Below are positions 7,657 to 14,738 of a stretch of 34,473 nucleotides of DNA, piece by piece. This stretch comes from JAAFIP01 sp031367325. GTDB taxonomy: Bacteria > Pseudomonadota > Gammaproteobacteria > Burkholderiales > Burkholderiaceae_C. The notes beneath the pieces are model-generated. The model was not told where the DNA came from and did no database searches. It saw nothing but the letters and a program-made list of their open reading frames with translations. The number at the start of each line of letters is the position of its first letter. Position 1 is the stretch's first letter. Position numbers and translations under genes: made by a program. Location of the stretch: assembly GCA_031367325.1 (NCBI GenBank), contig JANLPQ010000002.1, positions 1 to 34,473 of the forward strand, written 5' to 3'.

Positions 7657-8165
7657 GACTGCGCAAGTGCCCTAGCGCTGCTTTGCAAAGCCACAATTTG
7701 CAGCTTCTCAGGTGGCAAGCTGATAAATAGCTCGATGCGGCGCTTGATAGCCAGCATGGTTTGGCGAAAAGCGATTAACTTTTCGGCGTCGCTGGCGTCC
7801 CCTGCGCTAGGGTCGGCGTAGCTCCAGTGGGCGGTTGCGGGCTGGCCGGGCCAATAGGGGCATACCTCCCCTGCAGCGTTGTCGCACACGGTAATGATCA
7901 AGTCCATCTTGGGCGCATCGGGCAGTGCAAACTCATCCCAGCTTTTGCTGTGCAAGCCAGTGGTGGGTACGCCAGCGTGGTCCAGTACTTGCAAACCAAG
8001 TGGGTTTGGCTTTTGGTTATCGCGCGGGCTGCTGCCTGCAGAAAACCCTTTGAATTTGCCATGGCCTAAGTGGTTAAGCAACGCCTCGGCCAAGATGCTG
8101 CGGGCCGAGTTATGGGTGCACAAGAAAAGTACGTTCAGTGCAGGGTGGGTATTGTCATTGTTCAT
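7653..8165 (-). CDS. arsC: Arsenate reductase ArsC, low-molecular-weight phosphatase type
   Basis: A 170-residue cytoplasmic arsenate reductase of the LMW protein tyrosine phosphatase fold. It reduces arsenate to arsenite using a cysteine relay. The phosphate-loop C-x5-R is C16 to R22 (CTHNSAR). Further cysteines at 94 (VCDNAAGE) and 102 (VCPYWPG) lie in the family's conserved region, and the general-acid D118-P119 follows AHWSYA. The C-terminal 25 residues form a helical extension. It overlaps the aqpS start by four bases (ATGA), so reductase and channel are translationally coupled. The 96 bases between arsR and arsC hold a degraded dispersed-repeat copy. No ribosome site is evident before the ATG. 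Confidence 0.94.
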   Translation of the reverse strand: MNNDNTHPALNVLFLCTHNSARSILAEALLNHLGHGKFKGFSAGSSPRDNQKPNPLGLQVLDHAGVPTTGLHSKSWDEFALPDAPKMDLIITVCDNAAGEVCPYWPGQPATAHWSYADPSAGDASDAEKLIAFRQTMLAIKRRIELFISLPPEKLQIVALQSSARALAQS

Positions 8166-8190
8166 AATTGCTAATTTTTAAGACGGAAAT

Positions 8191-8241
8191 AGGCTTCTAG
8201 GGCCTGATTTAACTGCTCAAGCAGCTTTTAAAAAAAGAGCT
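8191..8241 (-). repeat. Degraded copy of the dispersed repeat (copy E), arsR-arsC spacer
   Basis: Read on the minus strand this spacer contains AGCTGCTTGAGCAG followed after a diverged stretch by a TAGAAGCC end. It matches the core and the TTAGAGGCC end of the better copies at 7328-7394 and 9527-9591. It lies in the leader between arsR and arsC. Confidence 0.6.
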
Positions 8242-8261
8242 AAATCAAGTTCAGCAGTCAT

Positions 8262-8621
8262 TTAGCAGCAGGCCAAGTTGGCTGTATCTACTGCACAGAC
8301 TTGCCCGGCGCAGCAGTGCTCGGTCAGGTAACCCATCAAGGTGTTCATTTGCGCATAGTTAGCGCGGTAAATCAAATTACGGCCTTGCTGCTCTGCATTG
8401 ACCAAGCCACTATGGAATAGCTCTTTAAGGTGAAACGACAGCGCACTGGGCGCAATGTCTAGCAGCGCAGCTATGGCGCTGGGGGTCAAGCCCTCGCTAC
8501 CCGCCGCCACCAGTGCGCGAAAGGTACGCAAGCGTTGTGGCTGTGCCAGCGCTGCCAGCGCACCAATAGCTTCAGTCTCGGCTAATTTGGCGGTTTTGTT
8601 AGGCTTGGATAGTGCTTTCAT
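8262..8621 (-). CDS. arsR: ArsR/SmtB-family arsenite-responsive repressor
   Basis: A 119-residue winged-helix repressor that should release DNA on binding As(III). The recognition helix region is LTPSAIAALLDIAPSALSFH (45-64). There is no CVC motif in the DNA-binding helix. Instead C103, C104 and C109 lie in EHCCAGQVC after the last helix, with C118-C119 at the very end. This resembles the ArsR type in which arsenite binds a C-terminal CC-x(n)-C cluster. It is first in the minus-strand operon. A perfect inverted repeat lies immediately upstream and covers the -10, so autorepression is expected. The ATG comes six bases after the -10 with no ribosome site, so the message is probably leaderless. 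Confidence 0.93.
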   Translation of the reverse strand: MKALSKPNKTAKLAETEAIGALAALAQPQRLRTFRALVAAGSEGLTPSAIAALLDIAPSALSFHLKELFHSGLVNAEQQGRNLIYRANYAQMNTLMGYLTEHCCAGQVCAVDTANLACC

Positions 8622-8656
8622 AATTCAATAATAGTTGAATTATAAATTCTTGTCAA
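8622..8656 (-). promoter_or_regulatory. arsR promoter with ArsR operator overlapping the -10
   Basis: On the minus strand, TTGACA (8656-8651) and TATTAT (8633-8628) are separated by exactly 17 bases. The perfect inverted repeat AATTCAA-N6-TTGAATT at 8622-8641 spans the -10 and runs to the base next to the arsR ATG. Its sequence fits ArsR-type operators. Transcription would start at or within a base or two of the ATG. Confidence 0.8.
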
Positions 8657-8773
8657 ATCAACTCTGAAAGTGTGCTCAAGTGCTAAGAGAAAAACGCTTT
8701 TTTGGGTATACCAAGGCGACAGCTCGGGATGCAACATCAGACTAAAATGATGCCATCTACCTAGGAAAACTCC

Positions 8774-9529
8774 ATGACAGTATTGACCATTCAATCCCAA
8801 GTCAGCCCCGAAGAATGGGCCATCCGCTGCGACCTGGCTGCTTGCTACAGGCTGGTAGCTTTATACGGCTGGAGCGACCTGGTATTCACCCATATCAGCG
8901 CCAAGCTGCCCGGCCCCGAGCACCATTTTTTGATCAACCCCTACGGCCTGATGTTTGACGAGATTACTGCGTCATCTTTGGTCAAAGTAGACAAAGACTG
9001 CAACAAAGTCATCGACTCGCCGTACCCGGTAAACCCTGCAGGCTTTGTGATCCACAGCGCCGTGCACGAGGCACGCGAGGACGCTGGCTGCGTGCTGCAT
9101 ACCCACACGCGTGCGGGCGTGGCCGTTAGTGCGCAAGCCGCTGGCGTGCTGCCTATTAGCCAGCAAAGCACCTTCGTGCTCGGTTCGCTGGCGTATCACG
9201 GCTACCAAGGTGTGGCCTTTAGGCCTGAAGAAAAGCCCAGCTTGCAAGCCGACTTGGGCCACGCTAACTACCTGATGCTGCGCAACCATGGCCTGCTGAC
9301 CGTGGGCAAAACGATTGCGGATGCGTTTTTGCACATGTACGTGTTTGAGTCCACCTGCCAAATCCAAATCAGCGCGCAAGCTGGCAGCCCACTCACGCAG
9401 GTAGAGCCCAGCATAGTGCAAGGCGTGGCCCAGGCCATGAAGGTGCAAACCGGCGGATTGGGCGGCGCGTTCGTATGGCCGTCATTGCTGCGCAAGCTGG
9501 AAAGATCGGGTCAGATCTACAATGTGTAA
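8774..9529 (+). CDS. Class II aldolase/adducin family protein
   Basis: A 251-residue cytoplasmic protein with the class II aldolase/adducin N-terminal fold (the fuculose-1-phosphate aldolase group). Metal-ligand candidates are H109 and H111 in LHTHT and H172 in LRNHG. E99 in VHEAR fits the usual acidic position. Such proteins cleave or epimerise sugar phosphates, or have lost aldolase activity; the substrate cannot be read here. The ATG at 8774 has AGGAAA nine bases upstream. It is transcribed divergently from arsR, with 152 bases between, and no partner sugar gene lies nearby, so it seems monocistronic. A dispersed-repeat copy starts two bases before its stop codon. Confidence 0.85.
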   Translation: MTVLTIQSQVSPEEWAIRCDLAACYRLVALYGWSDLVFTHISAKLPGPEHHFLINPYGLMFDEITASSLVKVDKDCNKVIDSPYPVNPAGFVIHSAVHEAREDAGCVLHTHTRAGVAVSAQAAGVLPISQQSTFVLGSLAYHGYQGVAFRPEEKPSLQADLGHANYLMLRNHGLLTVGKTIADAFLHMYVFESTCQIQISAQAGSPLTQVEPSIVQGVAQAMKVQTGGLGGAFVWPSLLRKLERSGQIYNV

Positions 9530-9591
9530 TGCTATAAATTAAATAGCTGCTTGAGCAGGATTTACTTGGATTAGAGGCCTAAAAAGCATTA
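9527..9591 (+). repeat. Dispersed repeat (copy B), intergenic
   Basis: A roughly 65-base unit flanked by TAATGCT (9527-9533) and its inverse AGCATTA (9585-9591), with the core ATAGCTGCTTGAGCAGG at 9543-9559 and a TTAGAGGCC segment at 9570-9578. The core contains the small palindrome CTGCT-TG-AGCAG. The inverted ends make it look like a small non-coding palindromic element. Confidence 0.8.
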
Positions 9592-9660
9592 AAAATGACC
9601 TGAATAAGCTTTGTAAGACCTTGCTATTTGCAAATCAACCTTAAAGCTAACGGTGCAACT

Positions 9661-9720
9661 ATAGGGCAGTCTTTAGTGACACATTAGCTAGCCTTTACAT
9701 AGGGCAGTTTCTCGTCACAA
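9661..9720 (+). repeat. 38-base-spaced direct repeats before phoX
   Basis: ATAGGGCAGT at 9661-9670 recurs at 9699-9708, and each copy is followed within ten bases by a GTGACAC or GTCACAA half-site. The two copies lie directly upstream of the phoX Pho-box candidate and could be an activator-binding array. Confidence 0.5.
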
Positions 9721-9743
9721 GATTGACACAAAAACTTCATAGT
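9712..9743 (+). promoter_or_regulatory. Candidate Pho box and -10 of phoX
   Basis: Two seven-base units, TCGTCAC (9712-9718) and TTGACAC (9723-9729), are separated by four bases, the spacing of a PhoB site (consensus CTGTCAT-N4-CTGTCAT). A -10-like CATAGT follows at 9738-9743, about eight bases further. The match is imperfect in the second unit. Confidence 0.5.
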
Positions 9744-9800
9744 CGCGTAACGCTGCTTTGCCATACTTTGCGTTTACCCCGCAAGCAAAGGAGAGCAAGC

Positions 9801-11732
9801 ATGGGCAAAGGTTATGGTGAAGCATTGGAGCGCGATGGCGCTAACCAGTCTGCCAATCATGAATTCGACGCTATCGACCCCTTGCGTCGCTGGGTGCTCA
9901 AATCCACCGCAGCCACTGTAGCGATGCTGGTAGGTTCTCACAGCAGCAACGTATTGGCACAGCCTGGCGCGCAGGCCAAACCATTGGGCTTTAGCAGCGT
10001 GCCAGTGTCGGTGGCCGATACTTTGGTAGTGCCACCCGAGTACAGCGCACAGGTGCTGTACCGTTGGGGTGATGCGATTGGCGCAGTAGCTGGCGCGCCT
10101 AGCTTTAAGACAGACGCGTCCAACACGTGGCAAGAGCAAGCCTTGCAAGCGGGCATGCACCACGACGCAGTGGAATATTTCGCTATCGACAAAAACCCAC
10201 GCCATGGCCTGCTGGCCATGAACCATGAGTACACCGACGATGGCCTGCTACACACCGATGGCATGAAAACCTGGGATGCCGACAAAGTGCGCAAGGCCCA
10301 GGCGGCGCATGGTGTCAGCGTGATTGAGGTGTTAGAGCAGGGCGGCGCGTGGCAAGTGAAGCAACAGTCGCAATTTGCACGCCGCATTACTACCAACACC
10401 CCCATGCAGTTTGCTGGCCCCGCTGCAGGGCATGAGCTACTTCAAACCGCAGCAGACCCAGCAGGCACCAAGCCACTGGGCACGCTAAACAACTGTGCCG
10501 CAGGTCAAACGCCTTGGGGTACTTATTTAACTTGCGAAGAAAACTTCAATGGTCATTTCAACGCCAGCGACAAACCCAGTAACGACGAAAAGCGCTACGG
10601 CCTGCGTGCCAAAGGCTTTGGCTACCGCTGGCACGAGCATGACGCACGTTTCGATATGGCGCAAACGCCTAACGAGCCCAATCGTTTTGGCTGGGTGGTA
10701 GAGATTGACCCAATGGATGCTACTAGCACGCCGATCAAGCGCACCGCGCTGGGCCGCATCAAACATGAGGGTGCCACCTCAGCAGTCAGCAAAGATAGCC
10801 GCGCAGTGGTGTACATGGGCGACGACGAGCGCTTTGAATACATCTATAAATTTGTTAGCCGCGACAAAATCAAACCCGGCGGCTACAAAGCTAACTCTAG
10901 TTTGCTTGACCACGGCACTTTGTTTGTAGCGCGTTTTGATGCCAACGGAATGGGCCGCTGGTTGCCTTTAGTGCATGGTGAGTCGGGCTTGAATGCGGCC
11001 AGTGGGTTTGCCAGCCAAGCTGAGGTGGTCATCAAAAGCCGCCAAGCAGCTGATGTGGCAGGGGCTACCAAAATGGACCGCCCTGAATGGATAGCGGTTA
11101 ACCCGATTAACGGCGAGGTGTTTGTCACCCTTACCAACAACAGTGAACGTGGCCAACCCGGTAAAACACTGGTGAGCGAAGCTAACCCGCGTGGCGACAA
11201 CATCATGGGCCACATTATTCGTTGGCAAGAAGGTAATGGCACTGACAAAGTAGGTGACGCTGCTGCCGATGAATTCCGCTGGGTGCATTTTGCTTTAGCG
11301 GGCGACCCTAATGCAGCCAAAGCTGAGCATCGCGGCAACGTCAAAGGCGATATGTACGGCAGCCCAGACGGTTTGAGCATTGATGCAGGCGGCCTGATGT
11401 GGATACAAACGGATATATCCACATCGATGATGAACAAAGGTGCCTACACCAGCGTGGGTAACAACATGATGCTGTGCGCCAATCCGTCCACAGGCGAGAC
11501 CAAGCGATTTTTAACCGGGCCTTCCGGTTGTGAGATCACAGGTGTCACCTTTACACCCGACCGCCGCGCCGTGTTTATCAATATCCAACACCCGGGTGAG
11601 ACAGCCAGCGAACGTAACGACCCTGAAAAACCCATGGCAGTCAGCCAGTGGCCCGACGGTGCAAGCGGTGGTCGCCCGCGCTCGGCTACCGTGGTTATAC
11701 GCCGTAAAGATGGCGGCATTGTCGGCACTTAG
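9801..11732 (+). CDS. phoX: PhoX-family alkaline phosphatase, Tat-exported
   Basis: A 643-residue periplasmic phosphatase of the PhoX (DUF839) family, which uses calcium and iron to release phosphate from phosphate esters. The ATG at 9801 is chosen because AAGGAG lies eight bases before it; a TTG at 9723 in the same frame is unsupported. The N-terminus has a Tat-type signal, LRRWVLKST at about residue 29 followed by a hydrophobic run ending VLAQ. Family blocks include LLAMNHEYTDD, NNCAAGQTPWGTYLTCEENF and VYMGDDERFEYIYKF. The C-terminus SATVVIRRKDGG is typical. A Pho-box-like site lies upstream and an intrinsic terminator follows 11 bases after the stop, so it is mainly monocistronic and probably induced by phosphate limitation. 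Confidence 0.92.
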   Translation: MGKGYGEALERDGANQSANHEFDAIDPLRRWVLKSTAATVAMLVGSHSSNVLAQPGAQAKPLGFSSVPVSVADTLVVPPEYSAQVLYRWGDAIGAVAGAPSFKTDASNTWQEQALQAGMHHDAVEYFAIDKNPRHGLLAMNHEYTDDGLLHTDGMKTWDADKVRKAQAAHGVSVIEVLEQGGAWQVKQQSQFARRITTNTPMQFAGPAAGHELLQTAADPAGTKPLGTLNNCAAGQTPWGTYLTCEENFNGHFNASDKPSNDEKRYGLRAKGFGYRWHEHDARFDMAQTPNEPNRFGWVVEIDPMDATSTPIKRTALGRIKHEGATSAVSKDSRAVVYMGDDERFEYIYKFVSRDKIKPGGYKANSSLLDHGTLFVARFDANGMGRWLPLVHGESGLNAASGFASQAEVVIKSRQAADVAGATKMDRPEWIAVNPINGEVFVTLTNNSERGQPGKTLVSEANPRGDNIMGHIIRWQEGNGTDKVGDAAADEFRWVHFALAGDPNAAKAEHRGNVKGDMYGSPDGLSIDAGGLMWIQTDISTSMMNKGAYTSVGNNMMLCANPSTGETKRFLTGPSGCEITGVTFTPDRRAVFINIQHPGETASERNDPEKPMAVSQWPDGASGGRPRSATVVIRRKDGGIVGT

Positions 11733-11743
11733 CAGACCCTCCC

Positions 11744-11768
11744 AAGCCCTCTGATTGAGGGCTTTTTT
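11744..11768 (+). terminator. Rho-independent terminator of phoX
   Basis: AAGCCCTC (11744-11751) pairs with GAGGGCTT (11757-11764) across a five-base loop, and a run of six T (11763-11768) follows. It lies just after the phoX stop and before the acyltransferase gene. Confidence 0.9.
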
Positions 11769-11805
11769 ATAGCTAATTGAGTATTCTTAACGAAGGGAAA
11801 TGAGC

Positions 11806-12693
11806 ATGAAAGAACTACCTATTCCAACACTCGCTTTTTCTACTGGCTTTGCGCCTAAAGCAATGCATTATGTGCAGTCATTGGTAACCCCTAAGTCATC
11901 GATACCCACCGCAGTACAAGCACCAACCCATGTCGCGGCAAACGCACAACGCACACCTCGCACCGCTGGCGTACACACAGCTTGGGCTCGTCATCAAGAC
12001 GAGGTTAGGCAAGCGCAGCGCTTGCGCTACCAGGTATTTGCGCGTGAGATGGGGGCACGCCTAGATACTCCGCTGCCTAACCACGATGTCGATCGGTTTG
12101 ACGATTTTTGCGAGCATTTGTTAGCACGCGACACCGCTACTGGCCAAGTGATTGGCACCTACCGCGTGCTCACGCCGACACAAGCTGTCCGCGCGGGTGG
12201 GGCCTATAGCGACACCGAATTTGATTTAAGCCCATTGCACAGCTTGCGCCCCAAAATGGTCGAGCTGGGCCGCAGCTGTGTGCATGCAGAGCACCGCCAG
12301 GGCGGCGTGATTCTAGCGCTAGGAAGTGCACTGTATGAATTTATGGCCCGCAACCGGTTAGAGACCATGATGGGCTGCGCCAGTATTCCCATGCTGCACA
12401 ACGGCATGGTTAGCGGCGATGTAGCCGCCAGTGTATGGCGACAAATGAAAGAAAAGCATTTGGCTGAGCCAGCATTTCAAGTGCGTGCGCATTTGCCATT
12501 GCCCGTGGACCAGTTGGACGATACGCTGGACGTGGCACCGCCAGCCTTGATTAAAGGCTACTTACGTCAAGGTGCCAAAGTGCTGGGCGCACCTGCATGG
12601 GATCCAGACTTCAACACTGCAGATTTGCCGTTGTTGATTCACGTCAAAGACGCTCCTAGCCGCTTTACCAAGCGACTTGAGGTAGCAGCGTGA
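11806..12693 (+). CDS. OlsB-type GNAT acyltransferase (ornithine-lipid synthesis candidate)
   Basis: A 295-residue cytoplasmic protein whose middle (about 60-200) is the acyl-ACP-dependent GNAT fold shared by OlsB, FeeM and autoinducer synthases. Family signs are RLRYQVFAREMGA, DRFDDFCEHLLARD, IGTYRVLTP and VELGRSCVHAEHRQGG. OlsB links a 3-hydroxyacyl chain to ornithine, the first step to phosphorus-free ornithine lipids. The ATG at 11806 has GAAGGG eight bases upstream; the ATG at 11800 is too close to that site. It overlaps the next gene by four bases (GTGA). No olsA is seen in the window. The position between phoX and ppk supports a role in phosphate-limited lipid remodelling, but ornithine as substrate is inferred; the first 60 residues are poorly conserved in appearance. 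Confidence 0.75.
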   Translation: MKELPIPTLAFSTGFAPKAMHYVQSLVTPKSSIPTAVQAPTHVAANAQRTPRTAGVHTAWARHQDEVRQAQRLRYQVFAREMGARLDTPLPNHDVDRFDDFCEHLLARDTATGQVIGTYRVLTPTQAVRAGGAYSDTEFDLSPLHSLRPKMVELGRSCVHAEHRQGGVILALGSALYEFMARNRLETMMGCASIPMLHNGMVSGDVAASVWRQMKEKHLAEPAFQVRAHLPLPVDQLDDTLDVAPPALIKGYLRQGAKVLGAPAWDPDFNTADLPLLIHVKDAPSRFTKRLEVAA

Positions 12694-13562
12694 CTAAAGT
12701 GAGTACGAATTGGACCACCCTGAAGGCGGCTTTGCCCTCCAAGATGGCGACACCTAAGGGCGTGCGAACAGTATTCATATCAGACGTGCACTTAGGTACA
12801 GCTGGATGCCAAGCCGACGCATTGCTTGATTTTTTAAAAGCTTATCCCAGCGAAACTTTGTATTTAGTGGGCGACATTATTGATGGCTGGCAGCTGCGCC
12901 GCAAATGGTACTGGCCGCAAGCACATAACGATGTTGTGCAAAAACTATTGCGTCGCGCACGCAAGGGCTGCCGTGTCGTATTCATACCAGGCAACCATGA
13001 TGAATTTGCCAGAGCGTTCATCGGTCACCAGTTTGGCGGTATTGAGGTACTGGATGAGGCGGTGCACACCACAGCGCTTGGGAAAAAACTGTGGGTCACA
13101 CACGGTGATTATTTTGATGGCGTGATCCAGTGCGCCAAGTGGTTGGCGTATGTGGGCGACAACCTATATGAATTTACATTGCGTTTAAACCGCTACCTTA
13201 ACCACTGGCGCGCCAAGCTGGGCATGCCGTACTGGTCGTTGTCGGCTTTTTTAAAGCACAAGGTTAAGAGTGCGTTAAATTACGTGACCGATTTTGAGCG
13301 TGCTGTTGCCAACGAGGCGCGCCAACGCGGCTACCAAGGTGTCGTGTGTGGCCATATTCACCGTGCAGAGATGCGCGAGATAGACGGTGTGTTGTATTGC
13401 AATGATGGTGATTGGGTTGAGAGCCGCACTGCGCTAGTGGAGCACCACGATGGACGTTTAGAAATAGTGCATTGGCTGCCCTTTTCAGCAGGCACAGCCT
13501 TACCTGCGTCCGTATGGCCTGCCAGACTGCGAGATATTGCCGTAGCAGGTGTACCTGCATGA
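12690..13562 (+). CDS. Metallophosphoesterase, PlcP-like phospholipase C / LpxH-like
   Basis: A 290-residue dinuclear metallophosphoesterase. Ligand motifs are D32-V-H34 (SDVHLG), G61-D62, GNHD 101-104, THGD 137-140 and GHIH 221-224, with NDGDW at 238-242. The segment GWQLRRKWYWP after the GD motif places it in the large group annotated as UDP-2,3-diacylglucosamine diphosphatase, which also contains the PlcP phospholipases that turn phosphatidylcholine or -ethanolamine into diacylglycerol under phosphate starvation. A PlcP-like role is preferred because it is coupled to an OlsB-like gene (GTG start overlapping TGA) and to a GT4 glycosyltransferase (ATGA overlap). It is distinct from the phosphoesterase at 2560-3369. 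LpxH activity remains the main alternative. Confidence 0.78.
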   Translation: MTKVSTNWTTLKAALPSKMATPKGVRTVFISDVHLGTAGCQADALLDFLKAYPSETLYLVGDIIDGWQLRRKWYWPQAHNDVVQKLLRRARKGCRVVFIPGNHDEFARAFIGHQFGGIEVLDEAVHTTALGKKLWVTHGDYFDGVIQCAKWLAYVGDNLYEFTLRLNRYLNHWRAKLGMPYWSLSAFLKHKVKSALNYVTDFERAVANEARQRGYQGVVCGHIHRAEMREIDGVLYCNDGDWVESRTALVEHHDGRLEIVHWLPFSAGTALPASVWPARLRDIAVAGVPA

Positions 13563-14677
13563 AAATTGTGTTGGTAACAGACGCTTGGCAGCCCCAAGTC
13601 AATGGGGTGGTGACTACTTTGGTAGAACTGGTAGGCGGCCTGCGCGAGCACGGGCATGAAGTACTGGTAATCCATCCCGGTTTGTTTACAACGCGCCCAT
13701 GCCCTGGCTACGCAGGCATTGATTTGGCGATACGCCCGTACCGCACCCTGGCTATGTTGCTAGATGATCATCAGCCAGACGCAATTCATTTAGCCACTGA
13801 AGGCCCGCTAGGCTGGGCGGCGCGTAAACATTGCTTGCACCGAAGCTGGGCTTTCACTACAGCATTTCACACTAAATTTCCTGAAATATTGCATGCTGCG
13901 GCCAAGGTGCCGCTGCGGTGGGGATATGCTTTATTCCGGCATTTTCACCGTCCATCGTCAGGCGTGATGGTGCCTACACAAGGTGTGCTGCGCATGCTGC
14001 AAGGTCGCAGGTTTGTAAATTTGCGGGCTTGGACGCATGGCGTAGATACGCAGCTGTTTGCCTTTGCACCCCAAGCGCGCACCTACCTGCCTACGGGTGT
14101 CATGATGCGCCCTGTTAGCTTGTTCGTAGGTCGGGTGTCGTATGAAAAAAATATCGAACACTTTTTGCAAATGGACATTCCCGGTACCAAGGTAGTGTGT
14201 GGTGTGGGGCCGCTGGAACAAAGCCTGCGCGACAAATACCCGCAAGCGCGCTGGGTAGGCTTGCTAGACAGGCCGACCCTAGCCCAGCTGTACGCCAGTG
14301 CAGATGTTTTTGTGTTTCCTAGCCGCAACGAAACTTTTGGCTTGGTGATGCTGGAGGCCATGGCTTGCGGCACGCCTGTAGCCGCTTTTCCGGTGGATGG
14401 ACCGTTAGAGGTGCTGGGCGCAGATGCCGTGCCCGATCAAGGCGACGGTGAAGGCACGCAAACCATTGCCAAGGGCGGGGTGTTACACGATGACTTACAT
14501 GTGGCATGGCAATCAGCACGTAAGATACCTCGGTATGAGGCGCGTCTACGCTCTTTAGCGTTTAGCTGGGATGCAGCTACGCTGAGTTTCATCAACCATC
14601 TTGTGCCAGTAAGCCTGGGCGCAAACCCCCAAAGACCCTCTTTATGGTCATGGTTCTTTCATAAAACTGTCACATAG
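13559..14677 (+). CDS. GT4 glycosyltransferase (candidate diacylglycerol glycosyltransferase)
   Basis: A 372-residue GT-B fold retaining glycosyltransferase of family 4. The start at 13559 gives MKIVLVTDAWQPQVNGVV, the glycine-rich opening typical of the SqdX/MgtA/Agt branch, and overlaps the previous stop (ATGA). The donor-binding E-x7-E pair is E258 and E266 in RNETFGLVMLEAMACGTPV, and LFVGRVSYEKNIE at about 188-200 starts the C-terminal domain. Proteins of this branch next to PlcP make glycosyl-diacylglycerols from the diacylglycerol PlcP releases. That pairing and the Pho context support this substrate; a mannosyltransferase for another acceptor is the alternative. A Pho-box-like stretch begins ten bases before its stop. 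Confidence 0.78.
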   Translation: MKIVLVTDAWQPQVNGVVTTLVELVGGLREHGHEVLVIHPGLFTTRPCPGYAGIDLAIRPYRTLAMLLDDHQPDAIHLATEGPLGWAARKHCLHRSWAFTTAFHTKFPEILHAAAKVPLRWGYALFRHFHRPSSGVMVPTQGVLRMLQGRRFVNLRAWTHGVDTQLFAFAPQARTYLPTGVMMRPVSLFVGRVSYEKNIEHFLQMDIPGTKVVCGVGPLEQSLRDKYPQARWVGLLDRPTLAQLYASADVFVFPSRNETFGLVMLEAMACGTPVAAFPVDGPLEVLGADAVPDQGDGEGTQTIAKGGVLHDDLHVAWQSARKIPRYEARLRSLAFSWDAATLSFINHLVPVSLGANPQRPSLWSWFFHKTVT

Positions 14678-14698
14678 ATGGGTCAAACTGCAGTGTCA
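14667..14698 (+). promoter_or_regulatory. Weak Pho-box-like array before ppk
   Basis: CTGTCAC at 14667-14673 is a perfect half-site, and further GTCA units occur at 14682 and 14695. Their 13-base spacing is off the canonical 11, so this is a weak candidate. It overlaps the stop codon of the glycosyltransferase gene. Confidence 0.35.
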
Positions 14699-14738
14699 TT
14701 CAATAGTAACAAATTGCACTCTCTGAGACATTTTTCAC

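Noticed and set aside
8972..9448. A 158-codon open frame on the minus strand
   Set aside because: It lies inside the aldolase-family gene and encodes no recognisable protein.
9723..9800. An upstream extension of phoX from TTG at 9723
   Set aside because: The ATG at 9801 has a strong AAGGAG at the right distance and puts the Tat motif at a normal position; the TTG falls inside the Pho-box candidate.
11766..11792. ATAGCTAATTGAG after the phoX terminator as a repeat copy
   Set aside because: Similarity stops after a few bases and no right end is present.
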